Positions 1 to 6,237 of a stretch of 33,064 bases of DNA are shown here, one piece after another. Each line of letters starts with the position of its first letter. Position 1 is the first letter of the stretch. The notes below the pieces were generated by a model, which saw only the letters and a program-made list of their open reading frames with translations, was not told where the DNA came from and did not search any database. Origin of the DNA: Rhodoferax sp. (GTDB lineage: Bacteria; Pseudomonadota; Gammaproteobacteria; Burkholderiales; Burkholderiaceae_C); the NCBI GenBank assembly GCA_020048895.1, contig JAIFLV010000005.1:1-33064 (forward strand). Reading direction: 5' to 3'. The translations under genes were made by a program, and so were the position numbers.

Positions 1-2
1 GC

Positions 3-518
3 CACCTGGTCACCCTGAACCAGCAGCGCGCCGCCGAGGAAGCCCAAGGCGTGGTGCGCTGGCTGCGGCCGGAGTTTCAGAATCCGGCGACGGCGACCAG
101 CAGATCGCTATCAAAACAAGATCTGCCCACGCAGGTGCAGCAAGCGCTGGAGGGCGATTTCGCTATGGAATCGGAGGCATCGAAAGCGGGAGACCATCCG
201 CTCCGGACTGCGGGATTGGGGTCTGAGCCGTCACCCTTCGGGCGCGGATCCGACCCCAATGCCGCTGCACCTCATCTCGCTGCTGCAATTCATTGGCCGA
301 CCACTTTGCCGGAACAGGTGCGTGCGGTGGTGCAGGTGCTTGCCAGCAGCGCCGCGCCGCTGACGCTGGCCGACATCGCGGCGCGTTTCAAAGGCAAAGG
401 CAACTGGAAGAAGGGCCTGCCCACGCTGCTGGAAACGCTGGAAGCGCTGGGGCGGGCGCAGCGCAGCCGGGACGTTGAACAGGGCGACGGCACTGCATGG
501 CGGGCATCACTACAATGA
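3..518 (+). CDS. C-terminal part of an MmeI-like/COG1002 DNA methyltransferase (5' end outside window)
   Basis: The frame is open from the first bases and ends at TGA 516-518, so only the C-terminus is present. It begins HLVTLNQQRAAEEAQG then VRWLRPEFQNP, which I recognise as the end of the catalytic part of large class I SAM-dependent N6-adenine DNA methyltransferases. The last ~75 residues (from TTLPEQVRAVV, through LTLADIAARFKGKGNW, to LPTLLETLEALGRAQ) look like a winged-helix tail. Between them lie about 60 low-conservation residues encoded by two inserted elements: a Comamonadaceae-type dispersed repeat (104-160) and a REP-like palindrome (215-260). Both keep the frame open. Fragments of the same tail recur at 1319-1481 and 6238-6306. 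The family is fairly sure; whether the whole enzyme is functional cannot be seen here. Confidence 0.75.
   Translation, partial: HLVTLNQQRAAEEAQGVVRWLRPEFQNPATATSRSLSKQDLPTQVQQALEGDFAMESEASKAGDHPLRTAGLGSEPSPFGRGSDPNAAAPHLAAAIHWPTTLPEQVRAVVQVLASSAAPLTLADIAARFKGKGNWKKGLPTLLETLEALGRAQRSRDVEQGDGTAWRASLQ
104..160 (+). repeat. Comamonadaceae-type dispersed repeat, copy 1 (in-frame in a methyltransferase tail)
   Basis: Reads ATCGCTATCAAAACAAG, then GCAGGTGCAGCAAGCGCTGG and AGGGCGATTT. It matches copies at 1423-1479 and 8451-8500 almost base for base. It lies within an open reading frame and encodes SLSKQDLPTQVQQALEG. Confidence 0.75.
215..260. repeat. REP-like palindrome inside the methyltransferase tail
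   Basis: The left arm ATTGGGGTCTGAGCCG (215-230) pairs with the right arm CGGATCCGACCCCAAT (245-260), with an inner CCC-TTCG-GGC hairpin. The GGGGTCTGA / TCCGACCCC ends resemble the palindromes at 29937-29992 and 31200-31303. It is translated as GLGSEPSPFGRGSDPN. Confidence 0.75.
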
Positions 519-550
519 TTTCTCTTTCCACTTGAACGAGGGTGATCAAC

Positions 551-772
551 ATGGGTTCATCAGACTTGGGCGCACTTCTGGACTTGAGCGTTGCAGAACG
601 AATCGAGCTGGTGCAGGAACTGTGGGACAGCATCGCCATGGAGTCCACGGCCGACGCCATCAGTACCGCTGAAGCAGCTGAAATCACCCAGCGCCTGGCA
701 GAGCATGCGGCCCACCCGCATGATGTAGTGTCGTGGCCAGAAGTCCGGCGCACCTTGGGCTTGACTACGTGA
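551..772 (+). CDS. Addiction-module antitoxin (TIGR02574-like)
   Basis: A 73-residue acidic protein containing LSVAERIELVQELWDSIA, the hallmark of the short 'putative addiction module component' family that pairs with RelE/ParE toxins. It would bind and neutralise the toxin encoded immediately downstream and probably autorepress the pair. I chose ATG 551 over GTG 542 because a GAGG Shine-Dalgarno sequence sits nine bases upstream of 551. The stop TGA (770-772) shares a base with the ATG of the toxin gene, so the two are translationally coupled. The C-terminus (EVRRTLGL) fits the usual toxin-binding tail. Confidence 0.85.
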   Translation: MGSSDLGALLDLSVAERIELVQELWDSIAMESTADAISTAEAAEITQRLAEHAAHPHDVVSWPEVRRTLGLTT

Positions 773-1059
773 TGGATCACTCCCGTGCTGTCGTTTTTCG
801 TTCCACCGCACAGACGCAAGTTGCAACCGCGCAAGCCTGGTACGAACTGCAGCGCAAAGGATTGGGGGCCGAGTTTGCCCTGAACCTTGAGGCCGCCATC
901 GAGCGTGTAGCGAGAAACCCTGAGCACTTTCCGATCGTCCACGGGCAGGTGCGCCGGGCGTTCTTAAAGCGGTTTCCATATGCTCTGTTCTTCCTGACGG
1001 AACCAAATCGCATGGTGGTATTGAGCTGCCTGCACACCAGACAAGAACCGAAGGCCTGA
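772..1059 (+). CDS. RelE/ParE-family toxin
   Basis: A 95-residue protein with the ParE/RelE layout: a beta strand (AVVFRSTAQTQVATAQAWYE), a helical hairpin (FALNLEAAIERVARNP), then beta strands (VRRAFLKRFPYALFFL and MVVLSCLHTRQEPKA). ParE toxins target DNA gyrase and RelE toxins cleave mRNA; sequence alone does not decide which. The start overlaps the antitoxin stop (TGATG). Family members usually end with a Trp after the last strand, as in HxxRDPxxW. Here a TGA stop follows ..EPKA, and one extra G in GCCTGAAAGATTGG would restore A-W-K-D-W, so the last few residues may have been lost by a one-base deletion. The toxin core is otherwise complete. Confidence 0.85.
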   Translation: MDHSRAVVFRSTAQTQVATAQAWYELQRKGLGAEFALNLEAAIERVARNPEHFPIVHGQVRRAFLKRFPYALFFLTEPNRMVVLSCLHTRQEPKA

Positions 1060-1077
1060 AAGATTGGATCGCCGCAA

Positions 1078-1209
1078 AAAATACTCCTGCTCGAGTGCGT
1101 CAATGAAGCCATTGGCTGCGGGTACGCCAGCAGTTTCCAGATAGTGACCAAGGATGGCCTCAATGTCGCGATTGGCCAGTTCGCGCGGAACGACCGGCTT
1201 GACCTTCAT
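1078..1209 (-). pseudogene. Truncated parE-like toxin relic
   Basis: The minus-strand frame starting at 1209 reads MKVKPVVPRELANRDIEAIL then HYLETAGVPAANGFIDALEQ, typical of the first half of ParE toxins. After about 45 residues the match stops and the frame runs into the antisense of the plus-strand toxin gene. The C-terminal half, including the HPxxGSPR-like loop and catalytic strands, is missing. I see no antitoxin gene upstream on the minus strand. The recognisable part is the 5' end; the 3' limit is approximate. Confidence 0.6.
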
Positions 1210-1318
1210 GCCACCTTGTTGTTTGTGGCCATCTGCTCAGTTTAGAAGTGTTGGCAAAATTTGGCAAGATGATGCGAGCGTTGGCGTCGTGCGTTAGCGA
1301 CCAGCGCGTACGTTGAGG

Positions 1319-1481
1319 CACCCACCTGCTCACCCTGAACCAGCACCGGCCGCCGAGGAAGCACAAGGCTCGGTGCGCGGGCTGCAACCGGAGTTTCAGA
1401 ATCCGGTCACACAAACAACTGAATCGCTATCAAAACAAGAGCTGCTTGCGCAGGTGCATCAAGCGCTGGAGGGCGATTTCG
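1319..1481 (+). pseudogene. Degenerate duplicate of the methyltransferase C-terminal tail
   Basis: Bases from about 1319 repeat the opening of the window (CACCTG..CACCCTGAACCAGCA.. then GCCGAGGAAGCACAAGG, GGAGTTTCAGAATCCGG). A small deletion in CAGCACCGGCC throws the frame, so HLVTLN and AAEEAQG are in different frames. The copy keeps the dispersed repeat (1423-1479). It diverges after GAGGGCGATTTCGCT and lacks the palindrome and the winged-helix tail. Confidence 0.75.
1423..1479 (+). repeat. Comamonadaceae-type dispersed repeat, copy 2
   Basis: Reads ATCGCTATCAAAACAAGA, GCTGCTTGCGCAGGTGCATC, then AAGCGCTGGAGGGCGATTT. It is the best-preserved copy in the window. It lies inside the broken methyltransferase-tail duplicate, so it was probably copied together with it. 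Confidence 0.75.
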
Positions 1482-1694
1482 CTGAAGATGTGGAGTTCCG
1501 CCCCAAGGGCAAGCAGGTGATGCGGGCAGTGTCAAGCATGCTGTAAACGGCCTGGTCTGCGCGAACGCGTTGCCGCAAGGCCAGCTCCAGCCGTTGCAAA
1601 GTGGGGCGCAGCGCGACCCCTAGAACTTGAACCCGGTGCGGCACCTGAGGTTGATCAGCCATAGCGACTCGGCGATGCGCCGTTCTTGGTTAGG
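1482..1694. other. Gene-free stretch downstream of the broken methyltransferase tail
   Basis: Short frames are open on both strands (for example DVEFRPKGKQVMRAV on plus, ending 1546), but none resembles a family I know. The stretch is probably relic sequence from the same rearrangements as its neighbours. Confidence 0.35.
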
Positions 1695-1853
1695 TTACTT
1701 GAAACCTCTTGCAATCCAGAAAATGCTGGTGATGGAGACGATCCATAGCCCGGTCTTTGGCGCACCCAGTAGTGCTATCAAAACTCCCAGGACCATGATG
1801 GGAACCAGGCATGCAAAGATAACTTCCAGAAAGACGATGAATTTTTCCTTCAT
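1695..1853 (-). CDS. Small two-helix membrane protein (52 aa), unknown function
   Basis: The minus-strand frame from ATG 1853 to TAA 1695 encodes 52 residues. It has a charged N-terminus (MKEKF), a first hydrophobic helix (IVFLEVIFACLVPIMVLGVL), a short GAPKTG turn, a second helix (WIVSITSIFWIA) and a basic end (RGFK). The hydrophobic-turn-hydrophobic pattern with basic flanks is that of a genuine small inner-membrane protein and is unlikely as a random shadow. No strong Shine-Dalgarno is visible (upstream bases CGCTGGCAAC). No neighbour suggests a role. It could be a stand-alone small protein or the remnant of a larger membrane gene. Confidence 0.5.
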   Translation of the reverse strand: MKEKFIVFLEVIFACLVPIMVLGVLIALLGAPKTGLWIVSITSIFWIARGFK

Positions 1854-1898
1854 GTTGCCAGCGTAAAGCCGTTGTGGCTCAGAAAGTGAGCCTTGAAA

Positions 1899-1970
1899 TT
1901 ACTTCACCCGATATATTTTCAACAGCGCATGGCCACCGTCCAGCCGGTAGCGGCGCTCGTTGCAGTTCAT
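1899..1970 (-). pseudogene. Internally deleted relic of a WYL regulator gene
   Basis: A 23-codon minus-strand frame (ATG 1970 to TAA 1899) reads MNCNERRYRLDGGHALLK and ends YRVK. The WYL regulator at 5042-6019 begins MNRIER and has GGYRLDGGHAI about 55 residues later, so this frame looks like its start fused to an internal segment by deletion. Its upstream DNA also matches that regulator's upstream DNA (the inverted repeat at 2004-2026). Confidence 0.55.
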
Positions 1971-2003
1971 GGGTGTGCAAATTTTTTGACAGCCGATGTA
2001 CAG

Positions 2004-2026
2004 GGTGGCGCAGTATTTGAGCCACC
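2004..2026. promoter_or_regulatory. Inverted repeat, probable WYL-regulator operator (duplicate)
   Basis: GGTGGC (2004-2009), eleven bases GCAGTATTTGA, then GCCACC (2021-2026). The same element with one arm mismatch is at 6053-6075, just upstream of the intact WYL gene, and flanking bases (CAGG before, CGG and CGGATAAT after) are conserved. It lies between the WYL relic and the gene starting at 2049. Confidence 0.5.
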
Positions 2027-2048
2027 GGGTGCGGATAATTCCGACGCT

Positions 2049-2285
2049 ATGGACATCGACGACGAAATCAATGCTTTGTATGACAAGTGCAGCACATGGG
2101 AAGAGTTGCGTGCTGAAATCGCAAAAATCATGGAAGCCGACGGAACGCCCGGCGAAAAGTGGGTTAATTTGACGATTCGCGAACTTTTTGGCGGTACTAC
2201 GGCTTGGACCACACCAGACGGGCAATACACCAACAAATGGCGGAGAAAGTTTCAGGGCCGTATTGGTCTTGAAGAAGATGTGTAG
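2049..2285 (+). CDS. Hypothetical small acidic protein
   Basis: A 78-residue protein (MDIDDEINALYDKCSTWEEL.., ending GRIGLEEDV). I do not recognise the family. It is rich in Asp/Glu in the first half and has an aromatic, polar second half (TTAWTTPDGQYTNKWRRKFQ). The longer frame upstream (from 1893) runs through duplicated regulatory DNA and a regulator relic, so ATG 2049 is preferred. The probable operator at 2004-2026 ends 22 bases before the start, so a WYL regulator may control it. It opens a same-strand run of small genes that continues to about 4508. Confidence 0.55.
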   Translation: MDIDDEINALYDKCSTWEELRAEIAKIMEADGTPGEKWVNLTIRELFGGTTAWTTPDGQYTNKWRRKFQGRIGLEEDV

Positions 2286-2347
2286 CCAGCGTAACGAATG
2301 TCTCTTCATGTGCGGTGGGTAAGCCCCTGATTTTTTAAAGGACCGTC

Positions 2348-2806
2348 ATGAACCATTTTTCTGGAATTGCGAGATTGCGATCAACAGCGTGCTTTGTTGC
2401 TGCACCACTTCCTGAGCAGACTTTCGAATTGAGCAAAAGACCCAGCGGCTATCGGATTGCAATAACTGATTCACATGGGCAACTGAACAAGCGTTGGCAC
2501 ATAGATGTTCCAGCTGCCGAGGTTGAACACCAGCTTGAATTGCTTCGCCACGCTACGGTGCCCGCCTACCCTGTCAGCGATCAGGTTTGTGATGGTGAAT
2601 ACGTTGAACTTTGGATTCAAGGTGAATGCGCTCAATCCAATTTCGGTTGGTACACCGCTGTACCCCATGGTGCCGAGGCATTGGGGGCGTTTGCCGACTG
2701 GATGAGAAAACGGGGTGGCCGCGATGACCGCCGACGTGCCAGACAAGTTGGTTTACAAGCGCAGCGTTTATGCCTTGCTGACAGATCCGCTGGAAGACTA
2801 TTTTGA
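2348..2806 (+). CDS. Hypothetical protein, probably frameshifted near its 3' end
   Basis: ATG 2348 follows an AAAGGA Shine-Dalgarno by about six bases. The 152-residue product has no family I recognise; it looks like a compact soluble domain (FELSKRPSGYRIAITDS, HIDVPAAEVEHQLELL, FGWYTAVPHGAEALGAFADW). After WMRKRG the composition changes abruptly to Arg-rich low-quality sequence (GGRDDRRRARQ), and this part overlaps the next gene by about 80 bases. A one-base change in the AAAACGGGG run would end the frame at TGA 2725-2727, overlapping the next ATG in the usual ATGA manner. The natural end is therefore probably about 2727, and the present 3' extension probably an artefact or a mutation. Confidence 0.55.
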   Translation: MNHFSGIARLRSTACFVAAPLPEQTFELSKRPSGYRIAITDSHGQLNKRWHIDVPAAEVEHQLELLRHATVPAYPVSDQVCDGEYVELWIQGECAQSNFGWYTAVPHGAEALGAFADWMRKRGGRDDRRRARQVGLQAQRLCLADRSAGRLF

Positions 2807-3155
2807 CAATCACTTGCACCCCAGGCCGGATGCATTCGCTATGGTCAGTACCGCCTGCGGTCGTGGCTATGTTGCGCACTGGCGTATGAGCCGCGGCAAG
2901 CTCTACCTTGCCCGTATCCAGCCATTTGCCATGCCATTGCATTTGAATGAAAGCTTGAAAGATGCCTATCAACGTCATTTCGCTATGGTATTTGGCAGCG
3001 TGCCAAGCCCAAAATTTGCCAACTGGTTTTCCGGCGAGTTGCGATTGGGTTATGGCGATCTGGATGACCGTTTTGATACTTGCTATGTTTATCAGAATGG
3101 ACTCAAGCTGCAAGTTTTGCGTGGCGTGCTGGTTGAGCAGGTGCGCGCCAAGTAA
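2724..3155 (+). CDS. Hypothetical protein, WFSGELR family, paralog 1
   Basis: A 143-residue protein. I do not recognise a named family, but it is clearly homologous to the next gene. Both have a basic N-terminus, then TDPLEDYFDN (TEPLESYFDD in the other), TACGRGYVAHW (TACWRGYVAGW), RGKLYL, and FANWFSGELRLG (FADWFSGELRYL). There is no signal peptide or membrane segment, so a cytoplasmic protein is likely. ATG 2724 is chosen; GTG 2715 would add three residues. Tandem divergent copies in an accessory region resemble immunity-protein or defence-associated arrays, but that is only a guess. A third, broken copy lies at the far end of the window (32585-32720, minus strand). Confidence 0.65.
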   Translation: MTADVPDKLVYKRSVYALLTDPLEDYFDNHLHPRPDAFAMVSTACGRGYVAHWRMSRGKLYLARIQPFAMPLHLNESLKDAYQRHFAMVFGSVPSPKFANWFSGELRLGYGDLDDRFDTCYVYQNGLKLQVLRGVLVEQVRAK

Positions 3156-3173
3156 TTTTGGCCAGGCTTTAAC

Positions 3174-3647
3174 ATGACCAGACAAATTCCTGACCGCCTG
3201 CGCTTCAACCGGCGAGTTCACGACCTGTTCACCGAGCCGCTGGAGAGCTATTTTGACGACCAGTACCCCAAGCCGAAGGCGTTTGCGGCCAGTTGCACGG
3301 CGTGCTGGCGCGGCTACGTGGCGGGTTGGTGCATCAAACGTGGCAAGCTCTATCTTGAAAAGCTTGAACCGTTTTGCGATAGGTGGCCAGATACCAACGA
3401 CATTGAATTCACCGTAGATGCGGCATCCGGGCTGGCAGTGCCCACCATGCCAAACTATCTGAGCAAGGTATTTTCCAATTCATCGACACCGGTCTTTGCC
3501 GACTGGTTCAGCGGCGAGTTGCGCTACCTGTCGCTGAAGTTTTACTGGGGCAAATATGTTTCCGAATGGGAGGCGCTTGACGCCGCCAGCGTGATGCAGG
3601 TCGAGCATGGCTGCATCATTTCAAGCATGAACGGCGGCGCTGACTGA
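3174..3647 (+). CDS. Hypothetical protein, WFSGELR family, paralog 2
   Basis: A 157-residue paralog of the preceding gene, 18 bases downstream on the same strand. It shares PDRLRFNRRVHDLFTEPLES, RGYVAGWCIKRGKLYLEKL and FADWFSGELRYL. The middle (TVDAASGLAVPTMPNYLSKV) is longer than in paralog 1, and the C-terminus ends in VEHGCIISSMNG. The conserved blocks, an N-terminal helix, a central GKLYL strand and a terminal WFSGELR strand, suggest one small domain. No catalytic motif is evident. Divergence from paralog 1 is large, so the duplication is old or the copies were acquired separately. Confidence 0.65.
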   Translation: MTRQIPDRLRFNRRVHDLFTEPLESYFDDQYPKPKAFAASCTACWRGYVAGWCIKRGKLYLEKLEPFCDRWPDTNDIEFTVDAASGLAVPTMPNYLSKVFSNSSTPVFADWFSGELRYLSLKFYWGKYVSEWEALDAASVMQVEHGCIISSMNGGAD

Positions 3648-3714
3648 CTACATTGGTGAGGCGCTGGTCTCAGCGCGGCGTGCTAACCTACAGTAACCAA
3701 AACAGGAGTTAGCC

Positions 3715-4005
3715 GTGGGTGCAAACAGTTTCGAGTCCGCTTGGGCCATGTCTGATCATCAGGCCGAGCGCGAGCTGCAAGAGGCTTTGCGTGTGCAGGA
3801 CATGACACCGGTTGCGCGCTGGTTGTGGCTGCAAGAGACCTGGGGGCGTTTGCAAGATAGCGCTGCTTTGCTATCGCCAAATGAACAGCCCGTGCCCGGT
3901 GCAGCCAGGTGCTATGCCAGCCTGGACGAAAAAAACCGTTTCGACGAAGACCGTGAAATTAGGCAAGCGCTGCAAATGCCGATCCACAGGGCAAGTCCAC
4001 CATGA
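3715..4005 (+). CDS. Small partner protein of a nucleotidyltransferase module
   Basis: A 96-residue soluble protein. GTG 3715 is preferred because AGGAG (3704-3708) is six bases upstream; the next ATG is 3748 (MSDHQAERELQ). The core is RELQEALRVQDMTPVARWLW followed by LQETWGRLQDSAALL, a helical hydrophilic protein of no family I can name. Its stop TGA (4003-4005) overlaps the ATG of the nucleotidyltransferase-like gene (ATGA), so the two are translationally coupled. The layout, a small helical gene ahead of a nucleotidyltransferase-fold gene, is that of AbiE- or MNT/HEPN-like toxin-antitoxin modules, but this protein lacks an obvious HEPN RxxxxH motif. Confidence 0.6.
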   Translation: MGANSFESAWAMSDHQAERELQEALRVQDMTPVARWLWLQETWGRLQDSAALLSPNEQPVPGAARCYASLDEKNRFDEDREIRQALQMPIHRASPP

Positions 4006-4508
4006 CTGGACCAAGGCAACCGACTCAGACCGACTTGCTCAGGCTGGCACAAACACTGGCAGCTTTTGACGTGGAGTACGTGGTGATTGGTGGTGCCGCG
4101 ATGGCACTGCATGGTTTTGCACGTATGACCAAAGATATCGACTTGCTGCTGCCCATTGACCCGGCAAACAACAGCCGACTGCTGCGTGCGCTTGAATCGA
4201 TGCCAGAAAACGCAGAGGCACTGGCGCAATTGCGGCCAGAGTGGATGGACAAAGGCCATTCAACCGCTTTGGAAGGCGAGCTCTTTATTGATTTGCTGTA
4301 TGTCGCAGCATCCAGATCGTTTGAAGAGTTGCGCCAACACATGCAAGCGGTGGTGTTGAACGGCATCCCGGTGGTGACCTTGGACGTGGATGGCATGCTG
4401 CAAACCAAACGCACAACGCGCGAGTCAGACATTCCTGATCGACTGAAACTCGAGAGACTGAGAAACGCGATGCGCCAGCGGGCGCGAAACGAACAGCCGG
4501 GGGAATGA
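4002..4508 (+). CDS. Nucleotidyltransferase-fold protein (AbiEii/DUF6036-like)
   Basis: A 168-residue protein with a minimal nucleotidyltransferase core: YVVIGGAAMALHGFARM, then TKDIDLLLPID, carrying the Gly-Gly and D-x-D residues that bind metal and nucleotide. A third acidic strand (ELFIDLLYVA) supplies the last catalytic Asp. The C-terminus (IPDRLKLERLRNAMRQRA) is helical and basic. Such proteins transfer nucleotides to proteins, tRNA or antibiotics; in AbiE-type and MenA-type systems they are toxins. It is coupled by ATGA overlap to the small gene upstream, so a two-gene toxin-antitoxin-like module is the best reading. The substrate cannot be inferred. Confidence 0.75.
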   Translation: MTGPRQPTQTDLLRLAQTLAAFDVEYVVIGGAAMALHGFARMTKDIDLLLPIDPANNSRLLRALESMPENAEALAQLRPEWMDKGHSTALEGELFIDLLYVAASRSFEELRQHMQAVVLNGIPVVTLDVDGMLQTKRTTRESDIPDRLKLERLRNAMRQRARNEQPGE

Positions 4509-4534
4509 AGCTGGGTCAACATAGGCGTAAAGCA

Positions 4535-4951
4535 ATGGCTGCTACTGCAACCAGTTTGATTCCGATTGGCGACCGCGGCCGCGAGCTGATGTAGCGCGCT
4601 TTTCAGACGAATGTGCCCGCGCTGCCGTTTTCGCGCGACCTGTTTTTGCTCGGAACCCACGTGGCTGGTTTGGCACATTACCAAGTTGAATCAGTGCGCG
4701 ATGCGCTGGTGGAGGGCTTGCCGCTGCTGCTGCAACGCGAGCCCGGAAACGAACACGATGCATTGGCGATAGAGGTTCTGACGCAAGGCCGCACCAAGCT
4801 CGGTTACGTGCCCACAAACCGCAACCCGGTGCTGGCACGTTTGATGGATGCCGGCAAACTGTTGACCACCGAGGTTGTCAGTATCGGCATCTGGTAGGGC
4901 TGGGGCACGCCCAGCGTTGAGGTGCGTCTGCGTATCAGCTTGAGAGAGTAG
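4535..4951 (+). pseudogene. HIRAN-domain protein gene with two in-frame amber stops
   Basis: Read through, the frame from ATG 4535 to TAG 4949-4951 would encode about 138 residues. The HIRAN core is clear: LFLLGTHVAGLAHYQ, LLLQREPGNEHDALAIEVL, then TKLGYVPTNRNPVLARLMDA. HIRAN domains, named from HIP116/HLTF and Rad5, bind DNA ends in eukaryotes and occur in bacterial accessory proteins. TAG codons interrupt it at 4592-4594 (after GRELM) and 4895-4897 (after VSIGIW). Downstream of the second the frame continues sensibly (VEVRLRISLRE). A shorter product starting between the stops would hold most of the domain but lose its last strand. TAG ends other genes here, so decay is likelier than recoding. 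Confidence 0.7.
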
Positions 4952-4971
4952 GCCTGAACACTGGCAGCACC

Positions 4972-5019
4972 AATTGCTATCAATACACTAGCTGCTATCG
5001 CTTTTTCAACGTGCGCTGC
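4972..5019 (+). repeat. Dispersed repeat, degenerate copy
   Basis: AATTGCTATCAATACACTAG, CTGCTATCGC, then GTGCGCTGCA. It shares the GCTATCAA..TAGCTGCT core of the family but the distal half is poorly kept. It lies in the short gap between the HIRAN pseudogene and the WYL regulator, where tail-to-tail genes meet. Confidence 0.45.
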
Positions 5020-5041
5020 AGCCTTATTTCATGTATGGAAA

Positions 5042-6019
5042 TCAGACTGCCTGATAGAGCTTTGCCAGCGCCGCCGCTTCATCTGCCACCCACTGGCGAA
5101 GTGTGGGCGGTTGTTCGACTTCAACATGACTGCCATGGCGAAGGATGTCCATCAACAGTTCGCGCTCGTTCGCATAGGGCACGCGCAGTCGGTAGCGCCC
5201 ATCGGGCAGGGTCTCGGAAGTCTGATCGGGGTGCCAGTTTTCGGACTTGACCCAGCGGGCACTCTCTTTTGAAAACAGCAAAACTGCCCAGGCTTTGACT
5301 GCGCCGCTGAAGATGCCATACGCTGAGGCATGGTGTGCGTCCAGCGTGGCGACAGGCACATCGCGCGCCCTGATATCCAACACCTGAACCTGCTGCAAGG
5401 CATCAACCGAAAAACTGCGCAAGCCTTTGCGCCAATGGCACCACGCATCCAGATACCAGTTGTCACGGTAATGGACCAGGCGTTGCGGCGAAATTACCCG
5501 TGCATTAACCTCGTCACGGCCACGGCTCCAGGCCACTACTTGCAGGCGTTTGCGCTCCAGCAGGCCGCGCGCCACTTCTGCAAAGTGATGTGGCTCCAGC
5601 GTCCGCTTGGTCATGGACAGCAGACGCACGCGCTGGTTGATTTCATCGGCCGGGTGACCCGTGGCCTCCAGCAGTTTTTGCAGGCGGTTTTGCAGCGGGG
5701 CCAAGTGCAGCGCCAGCACGCCGGGCTCAATGTCGGCCAACAGTTTGTGCGCTGTCAGCAGCGCATACAACTCGCTGGCCGAAAACCATAGCCCCGGCAG
5801 TTCATACACCGGCCCAATCGCATGGCCACCATCAAGCCGGTAACCACCAGCGCTGCGATCCCAGACGATGGGCGCGTGCAGGCGATCACGCAGGTACTCC
5901 ATGTCGCGCTTGAAGGTCGCGCGCGATACCTCCAGTTCGTTCAGAAACGTTTCCAGAGTGACCACGCCGCGGGCGTGCAGCATCTGGTCGATTTTGTAAA
6001 AGCGTTCGATGCGGTTCAT
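5042..6019 (-). CDS. WYL-domain transcriptional regulator
   Basis: A 325-residue protein. The N-terminus is a DeoR-type helix-turn-helix (MNRIERFYKIDQMLHARG.., FLNELEVSRATFKRDMEYLR). A WYL domain follows at about residues 135-215, with NWYLDAWCHWRKGLRSFSVD holding the signature aromatics, and a WCX-type C-terminal extension (VLLFSKESARWV.., YRLRVPYANERELLMDILRH). WYL regulators such as BrxR and CapW repress defence operons and respond to nucleic-acid or nucleotide ligands. Start ATG 6019 has AAGGA upstream. It is divergent from the PcfJ/HIRAN gene, and an inverted repeat lies 34 bases upstream of its start (6053-6075). Autoregulation and control of the neighbouring accessory genes are plausible inferences. 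Confidence 0.9.
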   Translation of the reverse strand: MNRIERFYKIDQMLHARGVVTLETFLNELEVSRATFKRDMEYLRDRLHAPIVWDRSAGGYRLDGGHAIGPVYELPGLWFSASELYALLTAHKLLADIEPGVLALHLAPLQNRLQKLLEATGHPADEINQRVRLLSMTKRTLEPHHFAEVARGLLERKRLQVVAWSRGRDEVNARVISPQRLVHYRDNWYLDAWCHWRKGLRSFSVDALQQVQVLDIRARDVPVATLDAHHASAYGIFSGAVKAWAVLLFSKESARWVKSENWHPDQTSETLPDGRYRLRVPYANERELLMDILRHGSHVEVEQPPTLRQWVADEAAALAKLYQAV

Positions 6020-6052
6020 GGTTCGACATCCTTATTGGCCTGCGGTGTGCAG

Positions 6053-6075
6053 GGTGGCGCAGTATTTGAGCCACA
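6053..6075. promoter_or_regulatory. Inverted repeat upstream of the WYL regulator, probable operator
   Basis: GGTGGC (6053-6058), GCAGTATTTGA, then GCCACA (6070-6075). On the minus strand, AATACT within the spacer could serve as the -10 of the regulator's promoter, so a bound repressor would block it. The element is duplicated at 2004-2026 with perfect arms, and this conservation between otherwise divergent DNA supports a binding site. Confidence 0.5.
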
Positions 6076-6143
6076 CGGTCCGGATAATGCCTGAATCCTT
6101 CCAGCCATCACAAGCAGTACACGGCATGACAGAGTTCGCAGCA

Positions 6144-6231
6144 TCACTTGACATCGTCTTTGATCAAGCGCTTGACCACACCGGCACTGCGTTGCGTGCG
6201 CAAGTGCCCCTTCAGCAATTGAGCGAGGTGG
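6144..6231 (-). pseudogene. C-terminal fragment of an unidentified protein
   Basis: The minus-strand frame reads HHLAQLLKGHLRTQRSAG then VVKRLIKDDVK and stops at TGA (6144-6146). It is basic and helix-like, as real protein tails are. Just upstream of it on the minus strand the sequence becomes the antisense of the methyltransferase-tail fragment, so the rest of the gene was lost at the junction near 6231. I cannot name the family. Confidence 0.3.
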
Positions 6232-6237
6232 TGCCGG

